Source: Nanoperiomorbus sp963544155
Lineage (GTDB): Bacteria > Patescibacteriota > Saccharimonadia > Saccharimonadales > Saccharimonadaceae
Reading direction: 5' to 3'
NCBI GenBank assembly: GCA_963544155.1
Contig: CAUUDW010000002.1
Location: forward strand, 1 to 64,000
Length of the DNA stretch: 64,000 nucleotides
The notes below the pieces were generated by a model. That model saw only the letters and a list, made by a program, of their open reading frames with translations. It was not told the DNA's origin and did not search any database. Below are positions 31,450 through 40,437 of the stretch, in pieces (position 1 is the stretch's first letter; each line of letters begins with the position of its first letter). The translations under genes and the position numbers were made by a program.

Positions 31450-32502
31450 ATGAACCTAGACAATATTGATCAGATAGAGCAAGCCGACCCGGAGCAAGCC
31501 CTGACCGTCATCAGTAATTCGGCTGATCAGCTCAGTTTTCAGCCTGAGCTGCACCACGAAGTAGGAGAACACAGCGAGGTTAGGAACATCATCATCAGCG
31601 GCATGGGTGGCTCGTGTTTAGCTGGGTTAATCTGTCAGACCTGGCTAGATCATGATTATCAGCTCAGTGTACCACTAGAGGTGAGTCGAGACTATCAGCT
31701 ACCCGCTTACACCGATAGTCACTCCTTAGTTATCTGTGTCAGTGTCAGCGGTAATACCGAAGAGACGATCAGTTCATTGACCGACGCTCAGAATAAAGAA
31801 GCGATGACGACCGTTATCACTAGTGGCGGTAAGCTACTGGAGCTCGCTATAGCGCAGCATCTACCATATATCCAGCTAGATAAAATCAGTCAGCCTCGCT
31901 ATGGTGTACCGATGCACTTACTAGCCATCACCAGCATCTTAGAGGCTTATCAGGTGATAGATCATCAGCCGGTCGCCCAACTAGTAGGTTCAGCTGAGGG
32001 TGTCCGACAATTCGCTCAGTCATTAGCCCCCGAGGTGACTACTGAGCACAACCCAGCTAAGAAGCTAGCTCTTGACTGTGCCGGTAAAACCCCTTTGGTC
32101 TATACTAGCCACCTCTTTAGTCCCTTAGCCTATAAGTGGAAGACCAGCTTTAACGAAAACGCTAAGAATATTATCTGGTGTAATGAGTTTCCTGAGTTTA
32201 ATCATAATGAGTTCATCGGTTGGACTTCTCATCCGATCGATAAGCCCTTCTGTGTGATCAATCTGAGAAGTAATCTCGATAACCCCAGAATCAACCGGCG
32301 GCTTGACCTAACTGACCGCCTCTTATCTGGCTTCCGTCCCCAGGCGCACAACCTTGTCCTAGTAGGTCAGAGCTACATCGAGCAGGTGATCAATGGTGCC
32401 ATCCTAGGTGATATGGCTAGTATCTACCTGGCTTTCCTTAATGGTGTTGACCCGACTCCGGTCGCACTGGTCGAGAAATTCAAACAGGAGCTAGTTAAAT
32501 AG
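31450..32502 (+). CDS. Bifunctional phosphoglucose/phosphomannose isomerase-like SIS protein
   Basis: A protein of 350 residues with two SIS sugar-isomerase domains. It contains ISGMGGSCLAGL and SVSGNTEETIS, which bind phosphosugar, and the C-terminal TSFNENAKNIIWCNEFPEFNHNE region carrying the catalytic Glu and His of the PGI/PMI family. It would interconvert glucose-6-P, fructose-6-P and mannose-6-P, feeding the surface glycan genes. TATAAT (about 31402-31407) and AAGGAAAG precede the ATG. It overlaps the convergent lipid-kinase gene by 12 bp. Confidence 0.85.
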   Translation: MNLDNIDQIEQADPEQALTVISNSADQLSFQPELHHEVGEHSEVRNIIISGMGGSCLAGLICQTWLDHDYQLSVPLEVSRDYQLPAYTDSHSLVICVSVSGNTEETISSLTDAQNKEAMTTVITSGGKLLELAIAQHLPYIQLDKISQPRYGVPMHLLAITSILEAYQVIDHQPVAQLVGSAEGVRQFAQSLAPEVTTEHNPAKKLALDCAGKTPLVYTSHLFSPLAYKWKTSFNENAKNIIWCNEFPEFNHNEFIGWTSHPIDKPFCVINLRSNLDNPRINRRLDLTDRLLSGFRPQAHNLVLVGQSYIEQVINGAILGDMASIYLAFLNGVDPTPVALVEKFKQELVK

Positions 32503-33420
32503 CGTCCGTACCGGACGAGAAGAACGAATAGTTACAATCTCTTTGACCGGGCCAAGATTAATATTATCACCGGAAACATTAGCGACGATATCTGCCCGGT
32601 TGTCAGCAAACCTCAGCTCTTCTAAGTCAGTCAAGACTCCGGGGAGCTTAGCTGTCCAGAGACCGGCCATTAAGATCTTCTGACCCAGATTCTTTCCTTT
32701 AGTCAGAGCATGATGAAAGAAAAACTCTGAGCGAGCCAGTCTGATATCTTTCGGCAAGCGTAAAACACCGCGAGCCGCCGAGATGGTGAAAAAGCCGATC
32801 GAATCGTCTCGCATTAGCCGCCCGTCTCGGTAAAAATCGGGGAACTCCAGCCGGTCAATCCGACGGGATATTTTTCCTAACTGATTGAGCGGTAGGGAGG
32901 CAGCCGGTGATAAACGTCGAAGTGTCCGACGAGCTCGTCTAATCGGAGTCTGATTAAGGCAATCGACCAGGACGGTCGTCGCCCCGAAAGTGACATAAGA
33001 AGCTAGTGAGAAGGTGAGCCTTCCGTCCACTACGATATTCAACGGATGGTAATCAACTACCGACTGGTTAAGGATTGCCCGAGCCGAACGGTGACGACCA
33101 TTAAAGGCTCGAGAGATGTCATTACCGTTACCTAACGGGATAGTACCGTAGACAATTGCCCGGTTAGCCTGATAAACCGCCTGAAAAGTCACCTGAGCAA
33201 TGCCATCGCCTCCCGCCGCAATGACCAGATCACCATCCAGCAGCTCTGGAGATAACCGCTCTATCACTTGGTGGTAGGGGATATTGTCCAGACAGACCTC
33301 CCGTAGTCCCCAGCCAAGCTCTTGACCGGTAGCGACCAGTCGATCACGTACCTGCTGATAGCGTTTCGCCTTAGTCGAGTGATGAGAGAAGACGACAACG
33401 ATACGTTTGATACCATCCAT
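32491..33420 (-). CDS. Diacylglycerol/lipid kinase family protein
   Basis: A protein of 309 residues with the DAGK catalytic fold. AAGGDGIAQVTFQAVYQ is the GGDG nucleotide motif, and PLGNGNDISRAF is the second signature. It would phosphorylate a lipid such as diacylglycerol or an undecaprenol-type acceptor. It starts 3 nt after virB4 on the same strand, so it is probably co-transcribed with the T4SS ATPase genes. That is an unusual partner; a functional link is not proven. Confidence 0.85.
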   Translation of the reverse strand: MDGIKRIVVVFSHHSTKAKRYQQVRDRLVATGQELGWGLREVCLDNIPYHQVIERLSPELLDGDLVIAAGGDGIAQVTFQAVYQANRAIVYGTIPLGNGNDISRAFNGRHRSARAILNQSVVDYHPLNIVVDGRLTFSLASYVTFGATTVLVDCLNQTPIRRARRTLRRLSPAASLPLNQLGKISRRIDRLEFPDFYRDGRLMRDDSIGFFTISAARGVLRLPKDIRLARSEFFFHHALTKGKNLGQKILMAGLWTAKLPGVLTDLEELRFADNRADIVANVSGDNINLGPVKEIVTIRSSRPVRTLFN

Positions 33421-33423
33421 AGC

Positions 33424-35268
33424 TTATTGGTTAGGAGTGGTCGAGATTAGACGGGTTTCTGTCTCTGAAGGTAAGATCTGAATCATCACATGGTTCTGCC
33501 CGGCAAAGAAGAGACCCTGCCCGACCGAGAAGTTCGATAGCCGCTTTAACTCCTCTTCCGTTAGCTTAAAGACTCGTCCTAAGACATCAATGGCTGTCGG
33601 TGATTGCTTCAGTAGGATCTGGATCGATGAGTTAGCGACGATCGCCTGACCCATCGGTGAAGTGATGAAGTCACCCACATCCTGAGTCACTGTAGTCAAG
33701 CCAAGGTTGTACTTACGAGCTCGCTTAGCCAGCGAGAACATGAAGTTAGCACTATCGGGGTATTTCATCAGCTGCCATGCCTCATCAACGATCAGGAAGC
33801 GTTTACGCTGGTCTGAACGTACTTTACCCCAGATATGGTTCAGTACGATATACATCGCCACCGGCCTGAGCTCATCCTCAAGGTCACGGATATTAAAGAC
33901 TACCATGTGGTTATTGATCGCCACGTTACTCTGCTGTGAAAAGATACCGGCAAATGTCCCTGTCGTATATTGACGCAGGCGTTGAGCCAGCTCCGGACCG
34001 GTACCACCCATATGGAGTAGAGTGTCCATCAAGTCAGACATGATAGGCGGAGTCGAATTCTGAGTCAGTGGATCAGAAGTAATACCGGCTCGAGCATAAG
34101 TATCGATCAGAGCTTGGTCAAGGTCGGCCTCTTCCCGAGGAGTAAGGATGTTGACCACCGTACCGTCTGAAGCAACCTGGCTTGAGCCCAGCATCTGACG
34201 TAGCAAGCCATGTAGAGTAATTAGATTAGCCCTCAAGGCATCGACTTCGTCGCCGGCATTAACGTCATCCTGGTCAATTACCCGAGGCAGGTCAAAGGGG
34301 TTGACCCTGGTCTCACTACTCAGCGACAAACGGATATATGAGCCACCGACCGCCTCACAGAGCTTCTGATACTCGTTCTCTGGGTCGATAATGATGATAT
34401 CCACCCCCATCATCATTGACCGGAGTGCTTCCAGTTTAACGGTGAATGACTTACCCGAACCGGATTTAGCGAAGACGACCATATTGTAATTCTCTAGACT
34501 GAACCGATCAAAAATGATCAAACCGTTGTTATGAAGGTTGACTCCGTAAAAGATACCATTATCCTGAGTTAAGTCAGCTGAAGTGAAGGGGAAAGTAGTC
34601 GATAGAGCACCGGTATCCATGTTGTGACGGATCTGCAAGTCGTCAGTAAACTGCGGCACGGTCGAGTTAAGACCTTGCTCCTGCTGAGCACTAGCCACTT
34701 TAGTCAGCACCATCTGCTGACCCAGTAAAGTCTCAATCTTATGGGTGACGAAGGCAAGCTCACTCTCGCTCTTACATGACAGTGTTAAGTATAAGCCGAA
34801 GCGGAAGAACTTCTCTGACCCTACCTGAAGCTTGTCTCGTAGCTCTTCTGCATCCTGGTACGATGCCTGCATAGCCGGATCACGCACCATACCTTTCTCG
34901 GCGTTAATCTGCATCGATGCCTCAAGCTGAGTCACCTTGCGCTGTAGATTCTCCATGACCACTCGGGAATCAACCGGATAGATAAACATCGAGATATCCA
35001 GGACTTCATCTAGATTAATGATTGATGATAGCCAGCCGGTATAAATAGACCGGGGATATCCGTAGACGTAGAGAGTCCGACAGAAGCGAGTACCTAGGTT
35101 AAAGTAATTAGACTTGAACTCCAAGCTAGCCGGAGCTACTAAGTCACGTAGAGTAGTAATGCCTTTTTGCAGGACGCTTTCTACTTCGGAGGCTTCTCGA
35201 GCTTGCTGCTGAGCTAACAGGCTGGCCTGTTGCTGCTGGGCTTTCTTCTTATTCCGGTCTCTGCTCAT
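33424..35268 (-). CDS. virB4: VirB4/TraC-type T4SS ATPase
   Basis: A protein of 614 residues with an N-terminal Gln-rich coiled segment, a middle domain and a C-terminal ATPase. Walker A is AKSGSGKSFT (about 270) and Walker B is KRFLIVDEAWQLM. A VTQDVGDFITSPMGQAIVAN motif follows, as in VirB4/TraC ATPases that power pilus assembly and substrate transfer from the cytoplasmic face. It overlaps the TraC-N gene by 20 bp. The family's N-terminal domain is encoded, at least in part, by that separate upstream gene. Confidence 0.92.
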   Translation of the reverse strand: MSRDRNKKKAQQQQASLLAQQQAREASEVESVLQKGITTLRDLVAPASLEFKSNYFNLGTRFCRTLYVYGYPRSIYTGWLSSIINLDEVLDISMFIYPVDSRVVMENLQRKVTQLEASMQINAEKGMVRDPAMQASYQDAEELRDKLQVGSEKFFRFGLYLTLSCKSESELAFVTHKIETLLGQQMVLTKVASAQQEQGLNSTVPQFTDDLQIRHNMDTGALSTTFPFTSADLTQDNGIFYGVNLHNNGLIIFDRFSLENYNMVVFAKSGSGKSFTVKLEALRSMMMGVDIIIIDPENEYQKLCEAVGGSYIRLSLSSETRVNPFDLPRVIDQDDVNAGDEVDALRANLITLHGLLRQMLGSSQVASDGTVVNILTPREEADLDQALIDTYARAGITSDPLTQNSTPPIMSDLMDTLLHMGGTGPELAQRLRQYTTGTFAGIFSQQSNVAINNHMVVFNIRDLEDELRPVAMYIVLNHIWGKVRSDQRKRFLIVDEAWQLMKYPDSANFMFSLAKRARKYNLGLTTVTQDVGDFITSPMGQAIVANSSIQILLKQSPTAIDVLGRVFKLTEEELKRLSNFSVGQGLFFAGQNHVMIQILPSETETRLISTTPNQ

Positions 35269-36082
35269 CGTACATCGTACCTACTAGATTAAGTTTAGCT
35301 TCGCCCTGACCTTTATAGACTACATCACCCAGATATTGTCGAAAATCACCAATCGGCTGACGCAGAGCAGTGTCGGGGTTGTAGACATTATAATAAAGCT
35401 CACCCAATTCCTTAGTATTTAATCGGACCGACTTAACACCGGTCTGGCGTAGCCCACCGATCACTGCCGTCACTCGGTTATTAAGCTCACTCTTCGCCTT
35501 AGCATATTGATCAGCCGGAATCTTGACATAAATATGGGCATCATTACTACTGAACATCTTAGCGATCAGACCCTTATTGCTGGATGAGTCACCGATCCGT
35601 TGTTTACCTTCGCTGGTGTCATAAGGAATAATCACAAAAAAGCTCTTATCCATGATGTTCGCTTCTTTCGAGATGGCATTAATAAACCTGATATAGTCAT
35701 CCATCAAGACACCGAGAAGCATGTTATCCTGACGCTGTCGCACCTGTGACAACTTATTTAGATACGGACCGATATCAACTCGCTCCGAACGAATATAGAT
35801 CTGGATCGGGAAGTTAAGAGCATTAATGAAGTCTTGGTAGGCATACTCGATACTCTCACGCTCCTTAGCGCTAACCAAGTCAAAGTTGATGGAATGAGCC
35901 GCCACCACCGCCCGAAAAGATCCATCGCTCATGATTACCATGTCGTCCCTCAGTTCGCTGAACCTCAGGGCGTTCTGGGTGGAATTAGGATGCTTCGGCT
36001 TAACCGTCTGAGGCATGCTAACCCCACCTCTAGCATTGGGCTGAGGTTGATTGGGCATCGGTTGATTCGTGTTTGGCTGCAT
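35249..36082 (-). CDS. TraC/VirB4 N-terminal-domain-like T4SS protein
   Basis: A protein of 277 residues. A Pro/Asn/Gln-rich first 30 residues lead into a domain with FSELRDDMVIMSDGSFRAVV and IEYAYQDFINALNFPIQIYI, which resembles the N-terminal domain of TraC/VirB4 proteins; it contains no Walker motif. GGGAG lies before the ATG. With the overlapping ATPase gene it appears to form a split VirB4. It is expected to sit at the inner-membrane base of the channel. Confidence 0.82.
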   Translation of the reverse strand: MQPNTNQPMPNQPQPNARGGVSMPQTVKPKHPNSTQNALRFSELRDDMVIMSDGSFRAVVAAHSINFDLVSAKERESIEYAYQDFINALNFPIQIYIRSERVDIGPYLNKLSQVRQRQDNMLLGVLMDDYIRFINAISKEANIMDKSFFVIIPYDTSEGKQRIGDSSSNKGLIAKMFSSNDAHIYVKIPADQYAKAKSELNNRVTAVIGGLRQTGVKSVRLNTKELGELYYNVYNPDTALRQPIGDFRQYLGDVVYKGQGEAKLNLVGTMYDEQRPE

Positions 36083-36093
36083 ATACTCCCACT

Positions 36094-37272
36094 CTAGTGT
36101 AATCTGATATCGATCGTCCCCGGCTTCGGTTTCTCGGCAGGCGGATTGAGCTTAGCTGCCGGCGATGGAGACGATGGTGATATCCTTTGATCCATTATAG
36201 CAGGCTTAGCCGGGATTGGGCTAGATACTGCAGCCGCTTCCGGCGCCGGATTAGCCGATTGAGCTTGACGCACCCGAGGAACGATCGGGTAGAACTGCGG
36301 ACCGGTTGCGACTGGGCCTACCGGTGGCTGCGCCGGCTGAGATAGTGGAGGCTGTGGCTGCACTGGAGGTGAGATCGGCTGAGATTGCTGAGGCGTCATC
36401 GGTACTGACTGCTGAACTGGCGCCATGGGTTGCTGCGGTATTTGGTACTGAGCTTGGCTGAGATTAGGAGCTGGTGTCATCATAACCGGATTAGTAGGTA
36501 GCTGATAAGTAGCACTAGCGACCGGCTGAGTAGGCGGGGTAGTCTGGCGGATAGGGTGATTGATTAACTGAGGAATCGGCTGCTGAGTGGCTGGCCGAAC
36601 GGGGGGAGCCGGCATGACCGGCATGGTAGCAGTCTGTTGCAGTTTAGTAGCAGCCTGTTTAGCCAGCACTTGATTAGTCGCCACTTGTTTCATCCGATTG
36701 ATCGCCCGATTACGAGCCTCGATCTCTGATTGATCTAGCTTCCGCTCTAGTGACTCCGACATATTACCTTCCTCCAGTATATCGGGGGTATTACTGACAC
36801 TGGAGGCGATATCGTCGTTGAGGTTAGTATTATTAACCGGCACACCCATACCCCTGGTTGACCAACCCTGCGTATCAGATAGTTTAGCCAGGAAGGACAG
36901 TCGCTGCGATACTTCTTCGCCGGCTAGATCCTTAGTCTTCGGACTAGTATCAACGATCGGCGCACTAATCTCGACAGTCGACTTCTCACCATCTGCCTGC
37001 CAGACCTTTAACCGGGGGGCAAAAGCATAGCGGACTAATGCCGCCACATAGACCTCAGTCGGCTGGTCTTTACGCAGGGGAAGAGCGATCACCAGGAAAA
37101 AGAGGCTGATCGGAGCCGGTATCAGAGCTAACGGAATCGAGATCCTACCTAAGAAAAAAGCGACGAAACCAGCCCCTAGAGCGACTAATAGGAACATAAA
37201 TTGACGAAAGCTAAATGGACCGATCAGCTTATCCTCGGCCTCAACGTCCTGCGGAACTTTATGTTCTGCCAT
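36094..37272 (-). CDS. PrgI-family (VirB3-like) T4SS membrane protein with Pro/Gln-rich tail
   Basis: A protein of 392 residues. The N-terminal 100 residues match PrgI proteins: HKVPQDVEAEDKLIGPFSFR, then two membrane helices (about 28-45 and 50-70), then 'LRKDQPTEVYVAALVRYAF'. The remaining roughly 290 residues are soluble, with a very Pro/Gln-rich stretch (about 210-350), an unusual extension for this family. ATG 37272 is chosen because TATAAT (37285-37280, minus strand) ends 7 nt upstream, so the operon's first mRNA should be leaderless. Confidence 0.85.
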   Translation of the reverse strand: MAEHKVPQDVEAEDKLIGPFSFRQFMFLLVALGAGFVAFFLGRISIPLALIPAPISLFFLVIALPLRKDQPTEVYVAALVRYAFAPRLKVWQADGEKSTVEISAPIVDTSPKTKDLAGEEVSQRLSFLAKLSDTQGWSTRGMGVPVNNTNLNDDIASSVSNTPDILEEGNMSESLERKLDQSEIEARNRAINRMKQVATNQVLAKQAATKLQQTATMPVMPAPPVRPATQQPIPQLINHPIRQTTPPTQPVASATYQLPTNPVMMTPAPNLSQAQYQIPQQPMAPVQQSVPMTPQQSQPISPPVQPQPPLSQPAQPPVGPVATGPQFYPIVPRVRQAQSANPAPEAAAVSSPIPAKPAIMDQRISPSSPSPAAKLNPPAEKPKPGTIDIRLH

Positions 37273-37372
37273 GAGCATTATTATAGCACAGCGATATATC
37301 AAACATAAGCATTTTTAAGGGGTCAGGATTTGCTATCAAGCGATTTGACATGTATTATATTAGATAGTGGTA

Positions 37373-38239
37373 ATGAGACATGAAGTGAGTAATGATAACC
37401 ACCCCGAGCGGGTGTTTTTTGCTCGTGTCTCGACCGGTGATAGCCAGACGCCGGTTATCTCGTTACGACGAGCCACCAAGACATTCGGCTTCGACGACTC
37501 AGCTACTGACGCCATCGTCAGTATCAATCTGGAGATCCAGCGAGGCGAGTTCGTCGCCATCATGGGTCCGAGTGGCTGCGGTAAGACAACTCTGCTGAAT
37601 ATCCTGGGACTGCTTGATCAGCCCACCATCGGTCGCTACCTATTTAATGGTAGAGATGTCGGTAAGTTTAGCAGCAGTCGTAAAGCCAGAATCCGCAATC
37701 GGGAGATCGGTTTTATCTTTCAGAACTTTAATCTAGTGACCAATATGACCGTACTGGATAACGTCGTCTTACCGCTGACTTACCGGCACGGCTGGAACTA
37801 TAAGAACCTAGAGAAGGCCAGCCAGCTACTAGATGCTATCGGACTGAAGAATCGGGAATATTTCAAACCTAACCAACTTTCCGGTGGTCAGATGCAACGG
37901 GTAGCCATCGCCAGGGCCTTGATCAGTCACCCCTCAATTATCTTAGCCGACGAGCCGACCGGCAATCTGGATAGTAATAATAGTCAGGTCATCATGGACT
38001 TACTAACCGAACTCCACAAGAAAGGTAACACCATCCTGATGGTGACTCATAATCCCGAACTCCTGAAGTTTGCTTCCAGGGTGATCTACATGAGAGATGG
38101 TCAGATCGAGCGAGATGAAGAGCTGACTGAGACCAAGGCCTTTAAGGTAACCAAACGGACTATCTCCAACCGACAAAAAAAAGCGACTAATTCGCTGAAG
38201 CGACAGAAACGTCTAACCAGAGTGAGGCGACACAAATGA
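37373..38239 (+). CDS. MacB/LolD-type ABC transporter ATP-binding protein
   Basis: An ABC ATPase of about 288 residues with Walker A GPSGCGKTT, Q-loop FIFQNFNLV, signature LSGGQMQRVAIARAL and Walker B IILADEPTGNLDS. This subfamily drives MacB-type export or lipoprotein and peptide release. The exact start is uncertain: GTG 37367, ATG 37373 and GTG 37385 are all in frame, and TTGACA at 37345-37350 is the clearest -35. A terminator-like hairpin (CACCC/GGGTG then TTTTTT, about 37401-37422) lies inside the first 20 codons. It overlaps the permease gene by ATGA. Confidence 0.9.
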   Translation: MRHEVSNDNHPERVFFARVSTGDSQTPVISLRRATKTFGFDDSATDAIVSINLEIQRGEFVAIMGPSGCGKTTLLNILGLLDQPTIGRYLFNGRDVGKFSSSRKARIRNREIGFIFQNFNLVTNMTVLDNVVLPLTYRHGWNYKNLEKASQLLDAIGLKNREYFKPNQLSGGQMQRVAIARALISHPSIILADEPTGNLDSNNSQVIMDLLTELHKKGNTILMVTHNPELLKFASRVIYMRDGQIERDEELTETKAFKVTKRTISNRQKKATNSLKRQKRLTRVRRHK

Positions 38240-39426
38240 ACTTAGCTCTTCACCTAGCTAAAGATAGCCTACGTCATCACCGCTTACGAGTAAGACTATC
38301 GATGATCGGCATCATCATCAGTGTCTTCATCATTTCACTGGTCATCATCATTAGCGATAGCGTCAAGCTTAGCTTTTACCATCAGCTGGAGCGGATAGAC
38401 AAGAGATCAATCATCATCAGCGGAGCTAGGGACAGCGGACTAATTAATCTGCCTTTTAGTACCCCTAGAGACACCTTGCGTAATACCGATATCAAGCAAA
38501 TCAGCAAGATCTTGCCTAAGAGCTCCGCCATCCATAGCACACTGATTACTTCGGGCGGTATTCAATTCGGTAAGACGAAAGTCACCAGCCGAATCATTGC
38601 TACTTCGGTGACTAACCCGGCTAACTTAGAACTCCATATGCTCAACGGTAGTTGGTTTGAAGACGAGAAAGATAAGAACTTGGTTATCCTGGGCGAAGGC
38701 TTGGCGAATCAGTTGCTCGGTACTAATCAAGCTCGCAGCCAGGTCATTACTATCAAAGGACAACGCTTCACGGTCATCGGGATAATCCGCCGGACCAACC
38801 AAGCCCTATCTATCCGAGGCTACAATACCGATTATTCTGCCTACATTTCCCTAGACAACGGTCAACGCCTGATTCGGAGCGATAACGTCAGTCAGATCAT
38901 CGTCACTAGAATTAGCAAAATAGATCAGACTAAGACCAAGCTGAGCCAAATCTTAACTCACCAGCATGCCGACAGTAGCGACTATTCGATTACCAGCGGT
39001 GAAGATATCTCAGCTAAGATGAATGATCTAGTTCGACTGCTAGTCGTGTCATCACTTGGCATCACCAGTCTGATCCTCCTGATCAGTAGCATTAGCCTAG
39101 CTAATATCATGCTGGTCGGGGTAATCGAACGTCAACGAGAAATCGGCATCCGTAAAGCCGTCGGGGCTAATACCAAAGATATCGTCAGTCAATTCTTAGC
39201 TGAAGCTCTAATCATCTCTCTAAGAGGTGGGCTGGTCGGACTACTACTAGCCTATATCGTCGCTTCTATCTACCTGCTCACTCACTCTATGATGATCAGC
39301 TTTAGCCCGCTAGCCATCATACTCGGGCTAGTCGTACCGACAGTGACCGGTCTAATCGCCGGCGTTTACCCTGCCTACAAAGCATCAAAACAAGACATCA
39401 TCTCCGCCCTTAATCAGCTAACCTAG
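38236..39426 (+). CDS. FtsX/MacB-type ABC transporter permease
   Basis: A protein of 396 residues with four membrane helices: one near the N-terminus (IGIIISVFIISLVIIISDSV), then a MacB-type extracytoplasmic domain of about 230 residues, then three C-terminal helices. The last part has VIERQREIGIRKAVGANTKD, the conserved FtsX-domain segment. It partners the preceding ATPase. It converges on recF with a 9-bp overlap. The exported substrate is unknown. Confidence 0.9.
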   Translation: MNLALHLAKDSLRHHRLRVRLSMIGIIISVFIISLVIIISDSVKLSFYHQLERIDKRSIIISGARDSGLINLPFSTPRDTLRNTDIKQISKILPKSSAIHSTLITSGGIQFGKTKVTSRIIATSVTNPANLELHMLNGSWFEDEKDKNLVILGEGLANQLLGTNQARSQVITIKGQRFTVIGIIRRTNQALSIRGYNTDYSAYISLDNGQRLIRSDNVSQIIVTRISKIDQTKTKLSQILTHQHADSSDYSITSGEDISAKMNDLVRLLVVSSLGITSLILLISSISLANIMLVGVIERQREIGIRKAVGANTKDIVSQFLAEALIISLRGGLVGLLLAYIVASIYLLTHSMMISFSPLAIILGLVVPTVTGLIAGVYPAYKASKQDIISALNQLT

Positions 39427-40437
39427 CCGGATAGAGTGGTGATCACCCCGGTAGTCAAGAGTTGTAGCTATGGTATGACTCTGGAAACTAGGTAAATCAT
39501 AGAGATTGATCCGGCGACTATAGTCGAGCTCGCTATCAATGTCATCAAGTAGGACCACCACCTGATCACCATACTGTTGACGAGCCAGCTTAGTAATAAT
39601 GCTAAGCAGAGCAAAGATAATCGTCCGATTCTCGCCTCGACTTGCTACTGATTTTGCCTCACTACCACCAAAAATAAACTTATAGTCGTCTTTCTGAGCA
39701 CCGATAGTAGTCAAACGATCATGAGAACCGGTCAACCGGTGCATAATCGCCTGGCTAGTCGTTGGCGCTCCCGGACTAAATCTTAGCTGAACCATCTGAT
39801 TTGACCCGGCGATTTGCTGATATTCTACTGACAACATCTCGCTAATGTCTTGTAAATATTGACGACGTCGCTGAGAGATAGTACTACTAAGATCGCTAAA
39901 TTGAATATCCCAGATCATTAGCTCTTCAGCAGAATAGTCGTCTTGTTTCAGTAGAATATTTCGTTGCTTCAGTACTCGGTTAAACTTATTAAGCTCTCGC
40001 TGATGAACAGGCTCAAGCTGAGCAATAAAACGATCAATAAATTGACGACGCCTGGTAGGAGAGCCGTAGAGTAGCTGCATATCACCTGGCTCGAATAGTA
40101 TCACCGGTACTTTCATCGCTAGTGGCAACCTGCAGTACGTCCGATCATTGACTGTAAAGGACTTCTGACCCGACTGATATTTGATCGTTCTAGCAGTTTC
40201 TTTAGCTCGATCGGTTAAATCAACTCGCCACCAGTCGGATAGCTGATGACCGGTCTGACGACGAATCTGGTCGAAGTTTGACCGCCAACTCTTCCCTTGA
40301 TAAGCCAAATACATCGCCTCGATGAGCGAAGTTTTGCCACTACCGTTCGGTCCGGTAATGATCGTTAATTCACTCGGTAGCTCGACTTGATAGTCCTGAT
40401 GACAACGGAAGTTCTGCAGGTGTAGAAGGTGAGACAT
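39418..40437 (-). CDS. recF: DNA replication and repair protein RecF
   Basis: An SMC-like ATPase of 339 residues that loads RecA at gapped DNA. Walker A GPNGSGKTSLIEAMYLA (about residues 30-46), VILFEPGDMQLLYGSPTRRR and the Walker B segment VVLLDDIDSELD are intact. It starts directly after the dnaN stop codon with no gap, the usual dnaA-dnaN-recF order. Confidence 0.95.
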   Translation of the reverse strand: MSHLLHLQNFRCHQDYQVELPSELTIITGPNGSGKTSLIEAMYLAYQGKSWRSNFDQIRRQTGHQLSDWWRVDLTDRAKETARTIKYQSGQKSFTVNDRTYCRLPLAMKVPVILFEPGDMQLLYGSPTRRRQFIDRFIAQLEPVHQRELNKFNRVLKQRNILLKQDDYSAEELMIWDIQFSDLSSTISQRRRQYLQDISEMLSVEYQQIAGSNQMVQLRFSPGAPTTSQAIMHRLTGSHDRLTTIGAQKDDYKFIFGGSEAKSVASRGENRTIIFALLSIITKLARQQYGDQVVVLLDDIDSELDYSRRINLYDLPSFQSHTIATTLDYRGDHHSIRLG

